A DNA stretch of 41,763 nt from an uncultured Actinomycetes bacterium (lineage in GTDB: Bacteria; Actinomycetota; Actinomycetes; Nanopelagicales; Nanopelagicaceae), in assembly GCA_903954055.1 (NCBI GenBank), contig CAJBMC010000097.1, positions 1 through 41,763 on the forward strand. Direction: 5' to 3'. A model generated the notes under the pieces. The model was not told the origin of the DNA. It did no database searches and saw only the letters and a program-made list of their open reading frames with translations. How positions within the stretch are numbered: the stretch's first letter is position 1; each line of letters starts with the position of its first letter. This document shows positions 26,906 through 35,532 of this stretch, in pieces. The translations under genes and the position numbers were made by a program.

Positions 26906-26925
26906 GTAGTTGAAATTTCAACTAC
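26906..26925. promoter_or_regulatory. Perfect 20 bp palindrome, candidate operator of the dioxygenase gene
   Basis: GTAGTTGAAATTTCAACTAC, 18 bp upstream of the minus-strand start. Confidence 0.75.
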
Positions 26926-26938
26926 ATTTCTGAGCAGA

Positions 26939-28078
26939 TTACAAGCGTGAGGTAAGGATTGCCTCAACTTCACCAGCGCTTGGTGCGATCGGATTGTTTC
27001 CGGTCACAGAATCCGCCAGCACTGTTTTGGCAATGTCGGTAACCATCGCTTGTGAAACTCCGTAATGGGAGAGTGAGTTTCGAATGTTGATTGATTCCGC
27101 GAGATCGCGGACAGAGGCGATTGCAGTATCTGAATTTGCAGAGACGCCCATATCGTTTCCAACTGATGCATAAATGGTGCTTACTTCGCGCGCATTGAAT
27201 TGCATTACCTCAGGAAGCACCGTTGCTAGCGCCTCTCCATGTGCAGCGCCAACATGGGCAGAGACAGAGTGGGCGATACCGTGAACAAGTCCAAGTCCAG
27301 ACAAGGTAAGAGCAAGACCAGCAAGGTGAGCGCCCATCAACATATCGCCACGGGCGTCAACATTCTGGCCATCTTTTACCGCAATCGGAAGTGCGCGAGA
27401 AATCAGCTTTACAGCCTGATGTGCATAAGCTTCAGAGACAGGTGAACTGCCTTTAGAGGTAAGTGATTCGATTGCATGTGTAAGTGCATCAATTCCAGTA
27501 CCTGCTGTAGGCCGTGGTGGAAGTCCGAGAGTTAACTCTGGATCGAGAATTGCAGCGACCGGAGTCGTACTTGCATCTCCAACGTAGAATTTACATTGAC
27601 GAATCGGATCATCGATAACGCCCCAATTGTTGGTCTCAGAACCGGTACCTGAAGTTGTTGGAATTGCAATGATCGGAACCGCTGGGCGATCTGGTGTGAT
27701 TGAGTAATCAAATTTTGCGGATGAGAAAGTTGGGTTGGCAACAACGAGCGCGATTCCCTTTGCTGAATCAAGCGATGACCCACCCCCGAGCGCCACAATG
27801 CAATCCGCGCCGAAGGTGACTCCAACTTTCGCTGCAGCATCAATAAGTGTGGTTGTCGGATTTGGCTTAATGTCAGTGTATGACGCTGTCTCTAGCCCCG
27901 CTGATTTAAGAATCGCTTCTACCTTTGCAAGTACACCGGCAGCGGCAACGCCGGGATCTGTAACGATAAATACCTTCTTCTTGTTGAGTCCGACTATGAC
28001 CTCAGGAAGTTGTGAAACGGCTCCTGCTCCAAATCGAATATTGACGGAGCCTGGTGTGAGAGTAAATGTATTCATCAT
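26939..28078 (-). CDS. Iron-containing (type III) alcohol dehydrogenase
   Basis: GGGSSLDSAKGIA, IPTTSGTGSE, GIDALTHAIESL, LGLVHGIAHSVSAHVGAAHGEALA. Confidence 0.93.
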   Translation of the reverse strand: MMNTFTLTPGSVNIRFGAGAVSQLPEVIVGLNKKKVFIVTDPGVAAAGVLAKVEAILKSAGLETASYTDIKPNPTTTLIDAAAKVGVTFGADCIVALGGGSSLDSAKGIALVVANPTFSSAKFDYSITPDRPAVPIIAIPTTSGTGSETNNWGVIDDPIRQCKFYVGDASTTPVAAILDPELTLGLPPRPTAGTGIDALTHAIESLTSKGSSPVSEAYAHQAVKLISRALPIAVKDGQNVDARGDMLMGAHLAGLALTLSGLGLVHGIAHSVSAHVGAAHGEALATVLPEVMQFNAREVSTIYASVGNDMGVSANSDTAIASVRDLAESINIRNSLSHYGVSQAMVTDIAKTVLADSVTGNNPIAPSAGEVEAILTSRL

Positions 28079-28096
28079 CTGCCTTTGATCTCGGAA

Positions 28097-28864
28097 TTAC
28101 TTTATATGTGTGAGCTTTTTGGTAATGCGTTCTGATGCTGACTTCATCTCATTTGCGGAGGCGATGAGATTGCTTTCAAATCGAGCCTTTGGAGCTGCAA
28201 CGTTGATTGCCGCGACAATTGAACCACTGAAATCACGAATTGGCACTGATGCGCCGACGAGTCCTGGTTCATACTCTTCGATTACTGTTGCAAATCCTTG
28301 CTTTCGAATCTTAATAATCTCAGCCAGAAGCGCTTCGCCGGTCTTAGTCGAACAGAGTGGCGGCGCACCTTCAATCTTCTTCTTCGCAGGATAGATTCGT
28401 TCAATTTGATCATCATCTAAACCTGACAGAAGTACGCGACCAGAAGATGTCATATAGGACGGGGCGGTAACGCCCATCCAACTCAAGGCGCGAAATCCAT
28501 GAGCAGGTGATTCAGAGTGAATCGTGACAACTTCTAAGCCTTGAAGAACAGTGAGGTGAACGGTCTCACCAAGTTTATGAACGAGGCCATGGAGTTCTCC
28601 GCGCGCAGCGGTGACGAGTTGCGCTTCAAATGTATAACGTGCGATTGCATAGAGGCGAGGTCCAACAATTACTCCAGCGCCCTGCCTTAATAACAGTCCG
28701 TTATCAAGAAGGCGCGAGACCGCCCGAGAAATCTGACTCTTCTCACGGTTTGTGCTCTGCGCTAAGTCGCCATTGCGCTGAGGAATTGGTGAAGCGGCAG
28801 CTACCGCCTCAATAATTTCTAGATCACGCTCAAGGCCGTTATTACGCACGAGCGAATTAGTCAT
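28097..28864 (-). CDS. IclR-family transcriptional regulator
   Basis: N-terminal wHTH SQISRAVSRLLDNGLLLR; C-terminal effector domain GFATVIEEYEPGLVGASVPIRDFSGSIVAAINVA; start trimmed from track 28933. Confidence 0.9.
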   Translation of the reverse strand: MTNSLVRNNGLERDLEIIEAVAAASPIPQRNGDLAQSTNREKSQISRAVSRLLDNGLLLRQGAGVIVGPRLYAIARYTFEAQLVTAARGELHGLVHKLGETVHLTVLQGLEVVTIHSESPAHGFRALSWMGVTAPSYMTSSGRVLLSGLDDDQIERIYPAKKKIEGAPPLCSTKTGEALLAEIIKIRKQGFATVIEEYEPGLVGASVPIRDFSGSIVAAINVAAPKARFESNLIASANEMKSASERITKKLTHIK

Positions 28865-28902
28865 GTTGCAAATAATACAACTCTCGGTGCGCCTATTGCA
28901 AC
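28865..28902. promoter_or_regulatory. Inverted repeat between divergent iclR-type gene and transporter operon (candidate operator)
   Basis: GTTGCAA (28865-28871) ... TTGCAAC (28896-28902); also imperfect palindrome GTTGCAAATAATACAAC. Confidence 0.5.
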
Positions 28903-28931
28903 GGTGATATTCGCAGGAGCAAGATGCTCGC

Positions 28932-29615
28932 ATGAAGATGGAAGATTATTTGGTGCCGTTGTCGCCACCGAATCTTTTGCAATTCATTTCTGCTCAACAT
29001 GAAAAAATCATTCATGATGTGATCGCACAAATTGAATTGGTTCTCCTCGTTATGTCACTTGTTTCTATCACTGCAATCATCACAGGGTTAGTTGTCTGGA
29101 AATCCTCAGCTGCCTCTGAAGTTGTGACGGGATTCTGGTCAATCGTCTTTACGATTCCATCACTTGCAATGTTTATCTTCTTCATTGGTCCATTTGGACT
29201 TGGCTGGCTGCCAGCAGTGATTGCACTTGTTCTCTATGGCCAACTTCCAGTTGTTCGCAACACAATCGTTGGTTTGAGATCTGTCGAACCTGCAGTCATG
29301 GAATCAGCTGCCGCAATGGGAATGCGCCCCTTAACAATTCTGCGCAAGATTCAATTTCCGCTGGCATGGCCAGTCATCATCGTTGGCATCCGTGTTTCAG
29401 CAATGCTCATCTTTGGTATCTCAGCGATTGCAGCTTATGTCGGCGGTCCTGGCCTTGGTGATTACCTTTTCAGTGGACTTGCAAACCTTGGTTCATTTAA
29501 TTCGATGAACCAAACGCTGGTCGGTGCGCTCGGAATCACCCTATTGGCACTGATCTTTGATGGTGTCTTTGTATTTGTTCGCCGCATCACAACTCCAAGG
29601 GGGCTTCGTGTCTAA
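28932..29615 (+). CDS. Glycine betaine/choline-type ABC transporter permease
   Basis: FTIPSLAMFIFFIGPFGLGWLPAVIALVLYGQLPVVRNTIVGLRSVEPAVMESAAAMGM, ProW/OpuB-type EAA loop. Confidence 0.93.
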   Translation: MKMEDYLVPLSPPNLLQFISAQHEKIIHDVIAQIELVLLVMSLVSITAIITGLVVWKSSAASEVVTGFWSIVFTIPSLAMFIFFIGPFGLGWLPAVIALVLYGQLPVVRNTIVGLRSVEPAVMESAAAMGMRPLTILRKIQFPLAWPVIIVGIRVSAMLIFGISAIAAYVGGPGLGDYLFSGLANLGSFNSMNQTLVGALGITLLALIFDGVFVFVRRITTPRGLRV

Positions 29616-30573
29616 CACAACTCACGGTCAAGAAATTCGTCTCGAGAAGTTGACGAAGAGATATCCCAATACCCAAAAGGATGCGGTATCTGAGTTCAAT
29701 CTTGTGATCCCAGCAGGAGAGTGCGTGGTATTTGTCGGACCTTCAGGTTGCGGTAAGACCACGACAATGAAGATGATTAACCGCATCATTGAGCCAACAT
29801 CTGGCCGAATCGTTATTGGTGGAGAAGATGTAACAAAGACTCCGGCTCACGAATTACGCCGCAATATTGGCTATGTAATCCAGCAGATTGGTCTCTTCCC
29901 ACATATGACCATCGCAGACAACGTTGCCACTGTTCCACAACTCCTTGGGTGGGAGAAGTCGAAGACACGGTCGCGAGTAAATGAGCTACTTGAGCTCGTT
30001 GGACTCGATCCAGCTGAGTACGGTTCGCGTTATCCAAAACAACTCTCAGGTGGTCAACAGCAGCGAGTAGGTGTTGCGCGAGCACTCGCTGCCGACCCAG
30101 CAGTACTTCTGATGGATGAACCATTTGGAGCGACAGATCCGATTACACGTGTACGACTTCAAAAAGAGTTCCGTGCCCTCCAACGCGAGCTCAAGAAGAC
30201 TGTTGTCTTCGTGACGCACGACTTTGAAGAAGCGCTACTTCTTGGTGATCGCATCGCAGTGCTTTCAGAGCAATCAAAGGTAGAGCAGTACGGAACACCG
30301 TTGGAAATTCTCTCTGCGCCAGCGACGAAGAAAGTTGAAAGTTTTGTTGGTGAGGCAGCGAGCGTTCGAATGCTCGGTCTCGTCTCACTATCAACTGTCC
30401 AGGTAGCTTCCGGAACTGTTGATGGCCCAACTCTTGCTGAGACCGCAACTTTGCGAGAAGCGATGGAGGGCTTCATCACTGGAGCAAAGGCAATTAACGT
30501 TGGCACAAAGGGCCACCTCACATTTGAAGCTCTACAGAGCGCTATTTCACATACCCGCGCAGGAGCTCGCTAA
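29608..30573 (+). CDS. Glycine betaine/choline-type ABC transporter ATP-binding protein
   Basis: Walker A GPSGCGKTT, LSGGQQQRVGVARALA, LLMDEPFGATDPITR; GTG start after SD-like AAGGGGG, start trimmed from track 29557. Confidence 0.94.
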   Translation: MSNTTHGQEIRLEKLTKRYPNTQKDAVSEFNLVIPAGECVVFVGPSGCGKTTTMKMINRIIEPTSGRIVIGGEDVTKTPAHELRRNIGYVIQQIGLFPHMTIADNVATVPQLLGWEKSKTRSRVNELLELVGLDPAEYGSRYPKQLSGGQQQRVGVARALAADPAVLLMDEPFGATDPITRVRLQKEFRALQRELKKTVVFVTHDFEEALLLGDRIAVLSEQSKVEQYGTPLEILSAPATKKVESFVGEAASVRMLGLVSLSTVQVASGTVDGPTLAETATLREAMEGFITGAKAINVGTKGHLTFEALQSAISHTRAGAR

Positions 30574-30575
30574 CA

Positions 30576-31367
30576 ATGCCAAAGACGCTTGCAAAACCAA
30601 ACCTCACTGCGGGATCTCTCTACTCGCAATCTGCACGTTTGATTTTCAAGCGCCATCGTTCGCTCATAATTCAACCAGTATTAATTGGGTTACTCGCTTT
30701 AGGTTTGGCGATTTCACTGAGCCGAGCACATCTCGATGTAATTGAAAAAGTTACAATCAATCGCGCCTTTATCTTCAAGGCAATCAATGATCACCTAATT
30801 TTATCTTTCTCATCTGCTGCTGTGATTTTGGCAGTTGCAGTACCTGCTGGAATTCTCCTTACGCGACGCCGCTTTAAGAAGTTCACTCCGATTGTGTTGA
30901 TTCTGGCAAATATTGGTCAAGCTTTCCCAGCTGTTGGAGTCCTCATCATCGCCGGCATCCTCTTTGGTTTTGGTAAGCCAATTGCAATCTTCTCCTTTGC
31001 GGCATTTGGAATTCTCCCAATCCTTCGTAACACCATCGTTGGTCTACAAGAGATTGATCCTTTTATTATCGAATCAGCGTTAGGTATGGGTATGACTCCG
31101 AAGCAAGCTCTTCGTCAGATCGAATTACCTCTCGCTGTGCCAGTGATTCTGGCCGGTGTTCGCACCACACTCATTCTTACCGTTGGCATCGCCACACTCG
31201 GTGTCTTTGTTAACGGGGGAGGTCTAGGAACGCTCATCATTCCTGGCCTAAAGCTCAATCGGGAGCTCGTACTAGTTACCGGAGGTGTGCTCACAGTTAT
31301 TGTGGCATTCACGATGGATTGGCTCGCACGTGCTGCTGAAGAACTCCTTCGACCACGAGGGATTTAA
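30576..31367 (+). CDS. Glycine betaine/choline-type ABC transporter permease
   Basis: GQAFPAVGVLIIAGILFGFGK...GILPILRNTIVGLQEIDPFIIESALGMGM. Confidence 0.93.
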   Translation: MPKTLAKPNLTAGSLYSQSARLIFKRHRSLIIQPVLIGLLALGLAISLSRAHLDVIEKVTINRAFIFKAINDHLILSFSSAAVILAVAVPAGILLTRRRFKKFTPIVLILANIGQAFPAVGVLIIAGILFGFGKPIAIFSFAAFGILPILRNTIVGLQEIDPFIIESALGMGMTPKQALRQIELPLAVPVILAGVRTTLILTVGIATLGVFVNGGGLGTLIIPGLKLNRELVLVTGGVLTVIVAFTMDWLARAAEELLRPRGI

Positions 31368-31386
31368 TACCTAGGAAGGGTAAAAA

Positions 31387-32319
31387 ATGCAGGTAAAAAG
31401 CCACAAAGTAGTTGCTATTGCAGCTGCAATTGCTCTCGCAGTTGTCGGAACAGTCGCAACTTCAACATCAGCTAACGCAGCTGGAACTTCCCTCAAGGGA
31501 GTTAAGGTCATTGTTGGATCGAAGGACTTCACAGAGTCAATCGTTCTCTCAAAGATTGTTAAGCAGTTCATCATCGCTAACGGTGGAACTGTTGTTGATA
31601 AGACAAACATCAAGGGTTCTTCAACAACTCGTGAAGCAATGGTCAGCGGAGATATCAACTTGTACTGGGAATACACAGGTACAGCATGGTTGGTATACCA
31701 GAAGCAGACTGATGTAAATATTGCTCCAAACGTTCTTTACACAAAGGTTGCTGCTGGCGACAAGATGAACAAGGTCACATGGGGACCAATGACATCATTT
31801 AACGATACATATGCATGGGCAATCACAAAGGCAAATGCAGCTAAGTACGGCATCAAGACATACTCAGATCTCGCTAAGAAGCTCCCTGCAGGTTCTGCAT
31901 GGTGCGTTGAGTCAGAGTTCCAGAGCCGTCCGGATGGATGGGCAGGCTTCAAGAAGGCTTACTCAATCTCAGATTCAAATATCACAACTAAGGTCCTTGA
32001 TACTGGCGCTATCTACCAGGCAACAAAGGATGGACAGTGCGTGGTTGGTGAAGTATTCGCAACAGATGGTCGCATCGGAGCTCTTGGCTTGATGGTTCCA
32101 GCTGAAGATATTTCATACTTCCCTCCATACAACGCTGCAATCACAATGACTGATGCAACTGCAAAGAAGTACCCACAGCTCGTAAAGGCTTTGGCTCCAA
32201 TTGCAGCAAAGATCAGCAATGCAACAATGCAGAACCTCAACGCTCGCGTTGACGTTCTCGGAGAAGATGCAGACACAGTTGCGAAGAGCTTCTTGTCAGC
32301 ATCAGGATTGGTGAAGTAA
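31387..32319 (+). CDS. Glycine betaine/choline-type substrate-binding protein
   Basis: Signal peptide, GVKVIVGSKDFTESIVLSKIVKQF...YWEYTGTAWLVY, OpuAC/OpuBC-type. Confidence 0.93.
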   Translation: MQVKSHKVVAIAAAIALAVVGTVATSTSANAAGTSLKGVKVIVGSKDFTESIVLSKIVKQFIIANGGTVVDKTNIKGSSTTREAMVSGDINLYWEYTGTAWLVYQKQTDVNIAPNVLYTKVAAGDKMNKVTWGPMTSFNDTYAWAITKANAAKYGIKTYSDLAKKLPAGSAWCVESEFQSRPDGWAGFKKAYSISDSNITTKVLDTGAIYQATKDGQCVVGEVFATDGRIGALGLMVPAEDISYFPPYNAAITMTDATAKKYPQLVKALAPIAAKISNATMQNLNARVDVLGEDADTVAKSFLSASGLVK

Positions 32320-32324
32320 AGAAG

Positions 32325-32828
32325 ATGATTGAAATCCAGATCGGTGAAGGCTTTGTAGGTTCTGGGCCAAATGCGGCTCATACCAACACAATTCTTGGAG
32401 CCCGATCTGGGCCCGCTGGAGTGGCATGGGCAACCGCCCTTGCCACTCCTCGCGCGGGTCACGTTCCATATATGGTCGTGGCTCAGCCTGGAGTCGCAGT
32501 AACTCCACCAACGCTATTTGTAAATAAGGCAGCGGTTGAAAATGATCAACATGGTCTCTTCACTTGGGGCGCTGCGCAAGCAGGTGTTGCCGCGGGTGTG
32601 GGAGAAGCGCTTCGCACCGGAATTATTGATGTGAATTCAACCGATGATCTCGTCATCATCGCAGCTGTTTGGCTCAATCCGACTGCGCATGATGAAGAAG
32701 AGGTCTACCAAAATCAGCGTCAAGCAATGATCGATGCACTGACCAATGGCAAGAATGGAAAACCTACTGCAGCTGATGTCATCAAAGCATCTGAGAACGT
32801 TGCAAACCCATTCTTCCGTCAGAAGTAA
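32325..32828 (+). CDS. fae: Formaldehyde-activating enzyme (Fae) family protein
   Basis: IGEGFVGSGPNAAHTNTILGARSGPAGVAWATAL...PTLFVNKAAVENDQHGLFTWGAAQAGVAAGV parallels Fae, with the His of the AHxxxIxG segment retained. Confidence 0.88.
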   Translation: MIEIQIGEGFVGSGPNAAHTNTILGARSGPAGVAWATALATPRAGHVPYMVVAQPGVAVTPPTLFVNKAAVENDQHGLFTWGAAQAGVAAGVGEALRTGIIDVNSTDDLVIIAAVWLNPTAHDEEEVYQNQRQAMIDALTNGKNGKPTAADVIKASENVANPFFRQK

Positions 32829-32860
32829 TCCCCACCACTAGATAGATTTGAGTATTCGCA

Positions 32861-33964
32861 ATGAAGATCACCAACGTTCGTTTTGAACGCAGCTCGCTTC
32901 AATTAGATCCACCTTTTAGCCCCAACTGGGATCCGACGCCTCGTCGCACATTCGGTGCAACTCTGACAATCATCGAAACCGATGGTGGCATCACCGGATA
33001 TGGTGCAGGCGACGATATGGGCGGCTTTGATGGTTATGAGAAGTACTTCATTGGAAAAGATCTCTTCGATATAGAAGAGCATGTGCGCACGCTAGAGACA
33101 ATTACCTTTCATGCTGGTCGCTATTGGCCAATCGAAGCTGCAATTTGGGATGCGATTGGAAAGGCAAAACAGCAGACTGTTGCAGAGTTATTTGGAGGAG
33201 CAGAGAAATCAATTCCTGCATATGCCTCAACCGGCGCGGTAATGACTGCACCAGAAAGAGCCGCAAGCGCTAAGGCAATCCGCGACGCCGGATTTAAGGC
33301 GATGAAGATTCGTGTGCCGCAGACACAATTAGATCTTGGTATTGAAACTCTCAAACTCATTCGCGAAGAAGTAGGCAACGATCTAGAGCTGATGGTCGAC
33401 CTTAATCAGGCTTGGCGCATGCCGGGAGATACCCGTAAATCCATCGATCGCAAGACCGCGATGAACTTTGTCGATGCCGCAGTTGATTACGGTGTTTATT
33501 GGATTGAAGAGCCACTTCCGATGGAAGATATGGAAGGCCTTAGGTCGCTACGCGGTCGAGGTACTCGTATCGCAGGCGGAGAGATGGTTCGCACTATTCA
33601 CGAAATCATGACGCTCGTTGAAAATGATGCGCTCGATGTCATTCAGGCAGATGTTGTTCTAGCCGCTGGTATGCACCACTCAATTAAGATTGCCGAGCTA
33701 GCAAAATCTCGAGGACATATCTTTACTCCACATACCTGGTCTAATGGATACGGCCTCGCTGCAAATCTTCAGGTCACTGCAGGAATTGGTGGAGCGCCAT
33801 TTATCGAGTTCCCATTCGATCCACCTACCTGGACTGCAGAACGGCGCGACTTCTTGATGGCTGAACCAATGCTCGTTGGAAGTGATGGATTACTCCATGT
33901 CCCTGCTGCACCCGGTCTTGGAATTGAGCCAAACTGGTCTCTCTTTAAAAAGTCAGTCGCGTAA
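32861..33964 (+). CDS. Mandelate racemase/muconate lactonizing enzyme (enolase superfamily) protein
   Basis: Metal-ligand segments LMVDLNQAW, YWIEEPLP, RIAGGEM and TPHTWSNGYG; second-strand motif is KxR (MKIRVPQ). Confidence 0.88.
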   Translation: MKITNVRFERSSLQLDPPFSPNWDPTPRRTFGATLTIIETDGGITGYGAGDDMGGFDGYEKYFIGKDLFDIEEHVRTLETITFHAGRYWPIEAAIWDAIGKAKQQTVAELFGGAEKSIPAYASTGAVMTAPERAASAKAIRDAGFKAMKIRVPQTQLDLGIETLKLIREEVGNDLELMVDLNQAWRMPGDTRKSIDRKTAMNFVDAAVDYGVYWIEEPLPMEDMEGLRSLRGRGTRIAGGEMVRTIHEIMTLVENDALDVIQADVVLAAGMHHSIKIAELAKSRGHIFTPHTWSNGYGLAANLQVTAGIGGAPFIEFPFDPPTWTAERRDFLMAEPMLVGSDGLLHVPAAPGLGIEPNWSLFKKSVA

Positions 33965-33974
33965 GGAGTTTATT

Positions 33975-35465
33975 GTGGCGTTAGAAAAAGATGCATGGGT
34001 TAAGCGTGCCCTCGAACTTAAGCCTGAGGCTCGTATGTACATCAATGGTACATATGTAGATTCGGCCTCCGGCAAGACATTTGATGACATCTCACCGCGC
34101 GATCAGCGAGTAATTGCAAAGATTGCTGCTGGTGATACCGAAGATGTTAACCGGGCAGTTGCAGCAGCAAAGGCTGCATTTGATTCTGGCATCTGGCGTG
34201 AGATGAATCCGCGCGATAAGAAAGCGATTATGTTGAAGTGGGCCGATCTTATTCGCGAGCATCAAGAGGAACTTGCCTTGCTTGAAACCCTCGATGTGGG
34301 AAAGCCAATTTCAGATTCTCTCAATGTCGATGTCATGGGTTGTGCTCGCACAGTCCAGTGGTACGGCGAAGCAATCGATAAGACCTATGATGAAATTGCA
34401 CCGGCGCCACGTAATGCACTCGCCATGATCACACGTGAACCTCTCGGTGTAATCGGCGCAGTAGTTCCATGGAACTACCCAATGATTATTGCTTCTTGGA
34501 AAGTTGCTCCTGCACTTGCGATGGGAAATAGTGTTGTATTAAAGCCGGCCGAGCAATCTTCGTTATCGGCAATTTTGCTCGCGCGTCTTGCGACTGAAGC
34601 CGGTATTCCAAACGGTGTCTTCAACGTTGTAACTGGTCTTGGACCAGAAGCGGGACAGGCGCTAGCGCGTCACATGGATGTAGCAAAACTTGCATTCACC
34701 GGCAGCGGCCCAACAGGTCGCAAGATGCTTCAGTATGCAGCCGAATCAAATATGAAGCAGGTTGCCCTCGAGCTTGGTGGAAAGAGCCCACAGGTCGTAC
34801 TCGATGATGTGAAAGACCTTGACGCATGTGCATCAACTCTTGCGTGGGGTATCTATTACAACGCGGGACAGACTTGCAACGCTGGATCGCGAGTTATTGT
34901 TCAAGGTCAGAAGATTAAAGAAGAGCTCTTTGAGAAGATGACTGAATTTGTGAAGACCTTCCCAGTGGGAGATTGTCTTGATCCTTCGGTCTATATGGGA
35001 CCAATTGTCTCGACCCAACAACGCGACCGCGTCAATCACTATCTCGATATGGTCGGTAAGAATGGTGAGTCATTTGTATTTGGTGGCGAACAACCTCAAG
35101 GAGGCGACACTTTAATCAAGCCAACTCTGATTGATGGCGTTAAGCATGACTCAGTACTTTCGCAGGAAGAGATCTTTGGCCCAGTCATCGTTGCTGTCGA
35201 TGCCAAGGATGAGGCCGATGCGCTTGCGAAGGCAAATGGAACTGAATACGGACTTGCCGCATCTGTCTGGTCAGGCAACATTTCACGTGCGCATAACTTT
35301 GCCCGCAAACTTCGAGCAGGAACAGTCTGGGTCAATACATTTGATGCCTCAGATGTAATTACACCTTTCGGTGGTTTCAATGGTTCTGGCGCAGGACGTG
35401 ACAAGTCACTTCATGCACTCGAAAATTACAGCGCGCTCAAGACAACATGGATTGATCTCTCATAA
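33975..35465 (+). CDS. NAD(P)-dependent aldehyde dehydrogenase (betaine-aldehyde/aminoaldehyde-type)
   Basis: VPWNYPMIIASWKVAPALAMGNSVVLKPAEQS, LELGGKSPQVV, GQTCNAGSR; GTG start after AAGGAG. Confidence 0.94.
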   Translation: MALEKDAWVKRALELKPEARMYINGTYVDSASGKTFDDISPRDQRVIAKIAAGDTEDVNRAVAAAKAAFDSGIWREMNPRDKKAIMLKWADLIREHQEELALLETLDVGKPISDSLNVDVMGCARTVQWYGEAIDKTYDEIAPAPRNALAMITREPLGVIGAVVPWNYPMIIASWKVAPALAMGNSVVLKPAEQSSLSAILLARLATEAGIPNGVFNVVTGLGPEAGQALARHMDVAKLAFTGSGPTGRKMLQYAAESNMKQVALELGGKSPQVVLDDVKDLDACASTLAWGIYYNAGQTCNAGSRVIVQGQKIKEELFEKMTEFVKTFPVGDCLDPSVYMGPIVSTQQRDRVNHYLDMVGKNGESFVFGGEQPQGGDTLIKPTLIDGVKHDSVLSQEEIFGPVIVAVDAKDEADALAKANGTEYGLAASVWSGNISRAHNFARKLRAGTVWVNTFDASDVITPFGGFNGSGAGRDKSLHALENYSALKTTWIDLS

Positions 35466-35488
35466 TTAAATAAAGATATAACCCCAGA

Positions 35489-35512
35489 CATACCCAAATA
35501 CATACTCAAATA
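35489..35512. repeat. 12 bp tandem repeat in leader of the next gene
   Basis: CATACCCAAATA CATACTCAAATA (one mismatch). Confidence 0.7.
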
Positions 35513-35532
35513 CAGGAAACTAAGGAGCACAG

